Assembly: GCA_014871385.1 (NCBI GenBank)
Contig: CM026426.1
Coordinates: 37,759,918 to 37,823,917 of the forward strand
Length of the DNA stretch: 64,000 nucleotides
Direction of reading: 5' to 3'
Source: Ceratodon purpureus
Taxonomy: Eukaryota > Streptophyta > Bryopsida > Pseudoditrichales > Ditrichaceae
Numbering within the stretch: the first letter of the stretch is position 1; each line of letters opens with the position of its first letter. The notes beneath the pieces are model-generated. The model was not told the DNA's origin. It ran no database searches and worked only from the letters and a program-made list of their open reading frames with translations. The position numbers and the translations under genes are program-made. Below, piece after piece: positions 56,816 to 64,000 of the stretch.

Positions 56816-59674
56816 CTAACAAATCCCCTCTTAAAGTTGGAATTTTCTAAATGCTGGGCTGTTCTCTGCCCTTCAAAGGTAAGCCCTGTGGTCGCCATCC
56901 CCAGCCACGATGGGATCTGTCCCAGTCTTAATATCTACCTTCCACGTATTCCATCGAAGGACAATAAACTCTATGGATAATATTCATCAGTATTAATGTC
57001 TACTGTACTTGGACTTATATTGTGGCTTATGGCCTCCGTGGAAGTGTCATTGTGTTGTTAGATATACTAAATTTGGAAATTCAAATTGTGCTTTAGGATT
57101 ATTCCTTTCCTTTCCAAATTTAAGGCGTGCCTTGCCAAGTTTAAGCCGTAACCGAAATTGGTCTGGCGTGCAATGTGAAGTAATCTGTGCAGTGCATCTT
57201 AGTCGCGATTCTCTCAGAAGCGCAATGTTAGGATTTACATTGTAATAAGGTATGTTAAGTTGCGGCTTAGGATTGGAGCTGCATGTAGGAAATGTTCTAC
57301 ATAAAGATGTCTCATTCTTATAGTGCAACATTTCCAATCTCTTCATTCTTGTCAGTTCCTAGTGTAGAACTGATGGATAATTTAACGATTTGGTGTGAAT
57401 GTCTAATGTTTGCCTTGCATCATTGTTAGTTCTACTTATGTCTTCTAAATGAAGGTTTCATAATCCCTTCTATTTTCTGAAATGGCTACAAGATCAGACT
57501 CTAGTTGCGAGGTATCAGATTGTTGTATAGTTTCTAGTTAAATGTATAGAAATGGGTCTGGTTGGGAGAAAATTTGTACTCCCGCATGTGAAATGGGTGC
57601 TGCATTTGTTGCTCTTACAATTGAGAACCCAAATGATAGCACTCGATTCGTTTCTCATGGGAATTGCGATACGGGTCCTTTCAAAATCCACAGTGGCTTT
57701 GGAATCATGGTTGTCCGCCTAAGCTTTGTGGACCTCTTTGAAAGTAGGGGCTTTGAGAGTTCCAAGTGCAATCAAGTGGAGATCTTACGTACTGCAGACT
57801 ATCTTCAAAATAAGTTGGGTATCGAATGCATTGAATAGAGTAGTGATGTGTCATATCGAGTACTAAATGACCTTGATGACGTTAGAGAAATTTGACTAGA
57901 ATAAGTAGACTATAGGTTATAGAGAAGGAACATTGCCGCTAGACACTAGCAAGACCACTCGAAGCCGCAAACCCACATCAGTCCCATTGTTATGGAGATT
58001 GCGTCAAAGGAGGCCAAGCATCTTCGACTGAACATAGATCCGAACCTCCCTTCACATTTCAGACAGTGAGAGGAAAGACCACTGATGTCTTGGAAAGGAG
58101 CTTTGTGGTTTTGAAAGAAGACGTGGCCTTAGGCAGAGATGCAGAATATCTTTGGAAGACATAGGACAAACCTACGGCACGTTACGGTGGTGAAGCTATA
58201 AAGACAAAAATTCCGCTGCAACATTGAGGTTATTATGGTGTGTTAAGCCTGGAGCACGCAAGATTCCTGCATACTTCATTATGATAACAAAGGAGAGTAT
58301 GTAATCAAGCATCGTAATCTTTGAAATGGAGCGTCTAATAAATGAGATGGTGTGTGGACATTGCATCTAACTTCAATCTCCATGGTAGGATTGGATAATT
58401 TGTTTTTGACCGTGATATTAACTCCTTAAAATGTCACCGTACTAACCATTACTTTGATGTTTGTAAGGAACGTATGAATAGTGTAGAAATGTAGCACCAC
58501 GTAATCCTCAAAGAAATGCATATTATATTGTTTGATAAAGATGTACAAGAAGGTGTTTTCCAATAAGCATATGTTCAGTACATTGCAAATAGACGTAAGA
58601 CCATAGGTACATACTGGAGAATTGCCCACGGCAATGGATACAAGCATTTGGAGGTTAAAGATATTCTGAGTATGATGGTCGCAATGCAGGATAGAGAACA
58701 AGTGGGATGATCTCTGCATGTATGTCTGAAATCTAAATCAATTTCTGTCACACATAACCTTGCGCAGCATGAATCTTTTTACTTACAATCTTAGCATAGG
58801 AACTGAGTACATGTATCTTGTCATGAGTAAATCCATCTTGAGTACCAAGAATTGACAGAGAATTGGATGACGACAAGGTTAATCCTAAACATCGGAAAAT
58901 GGATTTGTGACTAGTAGAATATTGCATATTTTGTTGTATTCGGAATGGGTCCATACCTTTAATGGGTCTGAGCTCAAAAACTAATATATTATATTTTTTT
59001 TCGATCTTCATAATTTTCTAATTTTTACATTTATTATTTTTGAGCAAACTTACTATGGTACTTATTTTTTAACGACCTCACTATAGTTGCCAAATATTTT
59101 TGAAGCATCTTGTTTGTAGTAAATGACCAATATATTATTATATGTGTACTATCTCCATGATATCTTTAGATTTTAATATAGAATGTGGAAAAAGAAAGCT
59201 TAATAGACACATGCAAATATCTACAATGGTTATAAAGTTTAGGGGTTGAATTGAAGGCATCTTCTAAATAAGAATAGTTCTGTAAAAACTGGCTATGAGG
59301 CACTTAGCAAGGGCAATTGACATTGTCTTAGAGTCCAACATGCAAACCACACAAATGCTTGAGTATCATGTTCTTCATTACATATGGCTATGACTTAACA
59401 CTCCACAATCTAAATTTGATGTAAAGCTCTCCGCAATGAATTTGTCACCATAAGAGAAATTTTGGTCATGAGAATGTAGAATCTCAAATAAATTAGACAA
59501 ATACACCGCAATGTGGAAGATTTTGAATCTAACCACCACATTTTGGACTTCTTTGTTTACTTCAACGCCACTTTTCTAGCAATTTGGAGGACTATACAAA
59601 ATCCTTAGACTGTAGTGGTGGAGCACATTTTAGCTAGTACGTGAGCATCAACTATGACTCTTTAAAGTACATTC
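56816..59674. other. No supported gene
   Basis: Frames at 57,009-57,838 lack motifs, although 57,542-57,838 is mildly protein-like (MGAAFVALTIENPNDSTRFV). Around 58,040-58,170 another frame reads TTDVLERSFVVLKEDVALGR, suggesting a decayed coding segment. The remainder to 59,674 is AT-rich with many stops. Confidence 0.25.
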
Positions 59675-61753
59675 TCACCTAGCTCTACGTAGCGGTCGAG
59701 GAACGGTGTTTGGTGCGAAAAGGCCGACTGGATTCACACTAGCGTGCTTCTCTTTGACCATTTGTTTATTCAGTGCTCTCATCCAAGGTGTTAGATCTGT
59801 CTGAGCACACCTTGAAGTCAGAACAAAAGCCACCGGTATTCCATTGTGCCACTCGTCGAAGACCATGAGAGTATACAGGGGAAACCAGTCGTGATATTGG
59901 GAAAGAAGTTCAATGTCACAGAAGTAGATTAGTATACTTTTGAAAAAAAAAAAAAAAAACAATTTTTGAAGTGAAAATTCACAGTGTCACATTTGAATCA
60001 TACATTTTTGTCGTTAGTGTCAAACGTTGCATCGACTGATATCCCTCCCCTATGCCCATGCTTAAGCATCATTTCCTTTTGCCAAGCCATGTGTATGACA
60101 ATAGTGAAAGGCGTGTTCTGGCTAGTTAACTCTCCCGAAACCTTCTCAGGTTTTAGCTGATTTGACTCGCTGTAGTAAACACTTTTTCTGGATTACGCTA
60201 CACCCACATCCTGACACTCTGAGTGTCATTTTTTTGCAACATATATGTTTCTTGGGCTAATTTACTCGATATATTCCGTATATCCTTAGTGCTTAGAAGT
60301 AGATCCTGCGTAATATCCTTGCCCTCTTCCTTGTACTTCTTCAAGAGATCTAAATGTTTTCTCACTATCTGCATGGGACTGTCCTCCCTCAGACACTTTC
60401 CTAATGCTATGATTTCTGGAGACAGATGTGCCGAAAAAGCACTTCGGTCTCTGACCTTCATCCTGCCATGTACAACCACGCCATCAAAATTAATATGCTT
60501 CTCCTGAATTATGGTAATTTCTGATACATGTGGAAGGTAAAGAAAGGTCTTCACTGTGAATTGCGCTCTGCAGCCCCTCTTAATGGACTATCCCAATTTC
60601 TTCTTGGAGTCCCTCTCAACTTTCGGCTTCTTGACAACAGTCTTCCTCGTGTCTGTCCCCTCCTGTCCAGAAAATGTTGCGTCTGGCACTACGACGTTCA
60701 CCACCTTCCAAGAGTTGTCATTGGATGGGTAGTCCCCCATTTCAGTGTCATAGTCAAGACATGATCCGACAAGGACGTCGCCACTATTGCCTCCCTCATG
60801 GATTAAATTACCTTCAAGAATTGAATCGAGCAAATTGACAAGAATGTGCGATCCGGGTAACAAAATAGGAGCAGCACTTTGACGGCACTCCGAGTCCTGT
60901 GAGGACAGTGTTTCGTGTTGTATAGAAGAGACACAATTTGATGTCGCGGAATTTGCAAAGGCCACAGGCTCATTGGTCAGAACCTTACCTACAAGACATT
61001 GAAGAAGAATGTCGAGGACTGCCTTCTTTCTTGGTCCACGTTTCCTGGCGTTTTTTCCCAAAGTAGGGATCCTTTTCACAACCCCTTGAATGGACATGGT
61101 GATATCGCCATTTCCGACGTCCACATTTAATACATCTCCATTGCCTTTGGAACAGTTGGAAAGGTCAGCGAAGGATGCGATATTCTTCTTAAGAGGCCCG
61201 CGTTTCTTGCGGACTACTGTGACATTGGGGGATTGTGTCACGGATTCGCCAACATTGTAGACCGTTGGTGTCTTCTTCGTAGGTTTCTTCCTGACAGTCT
61301 TAAAGGACGGTGTAGAAGAGACGTGAACTGTAGGCAGTTCATTTAAGTCTGGAATACCACAGCATTCCATGTGTGCGTCGGCATCTTTATTTGCCACCTG
61401 ATTAATGTGAGTGGAGTTCCTCTTCCATGATCCGCGTCTCTTAACAGCCTGATTGGATCCGCTACCATCCAATCCATGGCATTGATTAGTGATCCACCTG
61501 ACTTTGGTCTAAACCGTCGGGGTGCTTTCCTGGCTTGTCCTCCATGAGTTCCTTTTGCACGGGCCTTTCTCGTTGGAGCGAGTCCATTACCTTCTTGCAC
61601 ATCGACAAGGACTATGGCCTTCTTCCACAGCGTCTTCCTAAGACTCTTTGTAATGGGCTTCACTATCCTACTAAAATCTTTAGAACCATACTCGCACTTG
61701 TACATGCTCCAGAAGAACATTGCAAATAGACGTAAGACCACGTCAAGAAACAA
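59675..61753 (-). pseudogene. MULE/SWIM-type transposase pseudogene (minus strand)
   Basis: The minus strand reads, 5' to 3': MYKCEYGSKDFSRIVKPITK (~61,700), a basic stretch, then the frame from 61,472 to 60,588 (MDGSGSNQAVKRRGSWKRN...), with K/R-rich AT-hook-like motifs (KKRGPLKK, RKRGPRKK). Next, 60,554-60,198 gives PHVSEITIIQEKHINFDGVV, an HTH-like block and DTQSVRMWV. After a TAG and a frame change, YYSESNQLKPEKVSGELTSQ and MMLKHGHRGGISVDATFDTN follow. A further frame (59,962-59,675) has FPLYTLMVFDEWHNGIPVAF. The segments ISVDATFDTN and YTLMVFDEWHNGIPVA are typical of the MULE transposase domain in plant SWIM-type proteins, where the D in SVDATF is catalytic. The 3' half, including the SWIM zinc finger, is missing. 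Stops and frameshifts make it non-functional. Confidence 0.7.
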
Positions 61754-62969
61754 TTGACGTTTGAATAGCTGAACCTTGTGTTCTAATATGGGGTGCCCAC
61801 ATCAGTCTTGATAGTAGAACGAGGTCTCTACCATTTTCATGCTTATGTCAACCGGCACAACTAAGCCTTATATTCGAGTAGATTTCCTGCGGTGCAACTA
61901 TTGAATGATGAAATGGGCCAAATATGAAAAATGCATTACTGCTACTTTAAAGACAATGAGATAATTGCAATTATGACATCAGCAATAATGACATCAAGAT
62001 GGGATATTTTTTGCGTGGAAGGGAGGAAAGGGGGGGGTTAGGGTGTTGATTTTTTTTTGGTTACAAGGTGGGATATTTTGGTTTAGGGGTAATGTAGGGA
62101 TTTACCGCAATTGTAAGTGTACATTATGGTTTTAGGGTTGACATTATGCATGAAGACATTTGTTTGTCTCTTCTTATGAATGACAAGGTTCATGGTAAAT
62201 GTTCATATATGATTGTAAGTTGGTTATGAAGTTTATATTTCTGAATTGTCCATTCCAAAGTTATGTACCCATGTTCTCAAGGAATTTGTCCATGGTTGAG
62301 TGATGACATCATTTAGAAATTGTGAAAAACGATTAATGGTCATATAAAGAATGCTGCAATAAATTTGAACTGATTTCATTTAATCATTCCATAATATTAA
62401 ATTTATTCACTGCTTCCATTAGTCAAACTTTCATGATCAATACATAATGATGTATAATTCAATCCAACAATGTTGACACTGTCTATTAAGAATCATTCTG
62501 CCTTTTAAGATGTTTAGAATAGTTATTGTGTACTATTGATATGCTTCCAAGACCTCATTGTCACCATCCAATTCGATAAAGAGGGGATAAATATTTTGTC
62601 AAAGATTTAATATTTTCTTGATGTTTACTTCGTCACACTGTAATTACTTGTTGTAATAGCCAATATTGTCCAGGCCGGCCGCCGATAAAGATTGTGTGTG
62701 ATTGTAGTGTTTGTGTGTTTGTGTGTGGGTGTGTATATGTGTGTATGGAAGATTGTCTATGTTAGGTGTGTCTTCGTACATGTTGGTTTTTACTATTTGT
62801 TTAACAACACCTACTTTTTGGTTGTTTGTGTAGAAATATCCCATCTTGATGTGCATCTTGCGGATTTAATAAAATTGTGACGTCATACTTGTCAGGTGCA
62901 GTTCTATGAAGTATTATCACCCCTTTAAGAGATACTGAAACTTCAGTGAAACGATATCACCACTTAGAG
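61754..62969. other. Non-coding, with a (TG)n tract
   Basis: No gene is seen. An imperfect GT/TG repeat lies at ~62,690-62,755, where both-strand frames are low-complexity artefacts. G-rich and T-rich runs occur at 62,030-62,055. Confidence 0.35.
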
Positions 62970-63046
62970 ATTGTAGAATCCTACGATTTCTCAATGCATT
63001 AAGATTGAAGAGCGGGGCACATTGAGAGATCGTAGGATCCTACAAT
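62970..63046. repeat. Short inverted repeat (27-base arms, 23-base loop)
   Basis: Arms 62,970-62,996 and 63,020-63,046 are complementary except at two positions. Each contains GTAGAATCCTAC or GTAGGATCCTAC, itself nearly palindromic. It could be a tiny MITE or a hairpin. No target duplication is obvious. Confidence 0.6.
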
Positions 63047-64000
63047 AATTTGAACGCTCATTTTGATATGTAATAAGGGATATTTAGGATATTCTGGACA
63101 AAAAAAAGTCCAGAATTCAGAAATGGGATATGTACATGGGCGGAATTTGCCAGTGATGGATATATGAAACTGAAGATTGCGACATATGATGCAGAATAAG
63201 AGTTACAATGAATACTTTAAAGAATATCATGTTGATTCAAGTATTGAAATGTACAATACAGAGTCGGCATCCCGCCGATAACAGAACACGCTAAACTAAC
63301 TAGTCCCGTAGCACTTTGAGTCATAAAGTCCTACAACATTAAGTCTACATCCACCACTATGTACCAAGTTGACGTAAATCCTATCACATTATAACCTACT
63401 CGGGGAACTATTTCCCTGAAAGCATAGCCGTAAGGTCAATGAGTAAATCATATATTTGAAGGCCGCACAAACGGATCGACCAAGTCGGCGGGCAGCCGAT
63501 GGAAGGTGTTCTGTAAGTCAGCAGGAGGGAGGAAGTGCAAGTTGTAGGCGAAAAAGTCCGCTTAACTCAGTCCCAGCAAACTTCAGTCCAGTCCACTCGT
63601 GCACGTCCAAACTTTCTCGCAGCTTCAATTGCCTAGTGCACTTGTCCTCGCCTCCACGCCTGCGCCATATACTCCGGTACAGATCTGAACTTGTGCAAGG
63701 GATATACCAGAGGAAGGATATCTGTAGCAACGTTAGGTATAACGCCGTCAACGTTCGGAAAATTCAGATGACCCTGAAAAGGCCAAGGAATGTAGCACAT
63801 ACAGTTTGGTGTCTTCCTCAATGACCTCGGGTCAACATCCAAAAATAGCACTTGATCTACTTTGCAGACGTTATGAGACTGTACCTTGGAGCAAACTTGA
63901 CCTTATGTCTTATAACTCCAGGCGAAATTCTCTCGGTCGATAAGGTCACTTCTGCTATACTCAAAGGACAGCCTCTCCATTACACCGGCCGGCAGAATAT
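63047..64000 (-). CDS. Possible minus-strand gene at the window edge (partial)
   Basis: The minus frame 63,851-63,633 reads MLFLDVDPRSLRKTPNCMCY, then PFQGHLNFPNVDGVIPNVAT, a plausible protein. Further upstream on the minus strand, near 63,980-63,915, another frame reads MERLSFEYSRSDLIDRENFA. Together they could be exons of a gene entering from the right. No family recognised. The plus frame 63,456-63,824 is the antisense of it and less protein-like. The region 63,047-63,450 shows nothing. Confidence 0.3.

Noticed and set aside
57542..57838. 98-codon frame with protein-like composition
   Set aside because: No motif, no splice partners and no upstream regulatory support, so not called as a gene.
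62644..62880. Frames on both strands across a TG repeat
   Set aside because: Repeat artefact; Val/Cys and His/Thr runs only.
1..64000. CRISPR arrays, rRNA genes or bacterial operons
   Set aside because: No regularly spaced repeats, no rRNA-like blocks, and the gene structure is clearly eukaryotic.

Overview
This is a plant-type nuclear genome window. Genes are split by GT..AG introns and are widely spaced in AT-rich DNA. The recognisable proteins belong to land-plant families: CACTA TNP2 transposase with DUF4218/DUF4216-like modules, MULE/SWIM-type transposase, plant pogo-type DDE transposase, and SPX, IST1 and amidase fragments. A NodB-type polysaccharide deacetylase in a plant context hints at a bryophyte or another non-seed plant. 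That is inference, and I cannot name a species.

Layout. 1-0.2 kb: edge of a broken TNP2 copy. 0.9-5.6 kb: a fuller CACTA/TNP2 element. 7.9-9.4 kb: a two-exon gene for a coiled-coil protein of unknown function. 10.4-14.9 kb: scattered unknown reading frames. 15.2-20.8 kb: a mosaic in which minus-strand fragments of an SPX gene, an IST1-like gene and an amidase gene are interleaved with a plus-strand pogo transposase. 21.6-23.5 kb: two terminal-inverted-repeat (TIR) elements, one TA-flanked and one TTAA-flanked. 26.4-31.5 kb: minus-strand unknown frames. 31.5-35.6 kb: a second CACTA copy that has lost the catalytic core. 36.4-40.0 kb: two tandem paralogues of a BRCT protein resembling the C-terminus of DNA ligase IV. 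42.7-46.1 kb: two further duplications, a pair of unknown proteins and a 0.45-kb tandem repeat. 46.3-48.1 kb: unknown frames, one interrupted by TAG codons. 52.8-55.8 kb: a multi-exon polysaccharide deacetylase, the best candidate for an intact host gene. 56.5 kb: a near-perfect foldback element. 59.7-61.8 kb: a decayed minus-strand MULE.

The window is mostly a graveyard of cut-and-paste DNA transposons, with no LTR-retrotransposon coding seen, plus a few host genes. The most unusual parts are the SPX/IST1/amidase/pogo mosaic, the locally duplicated 36-46 kb block of unknown and BRCT proteins, and the membrane-anchored NodB protein with a variant metal motif. All homology calls come from reading motifs by eye. 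No database search was run.
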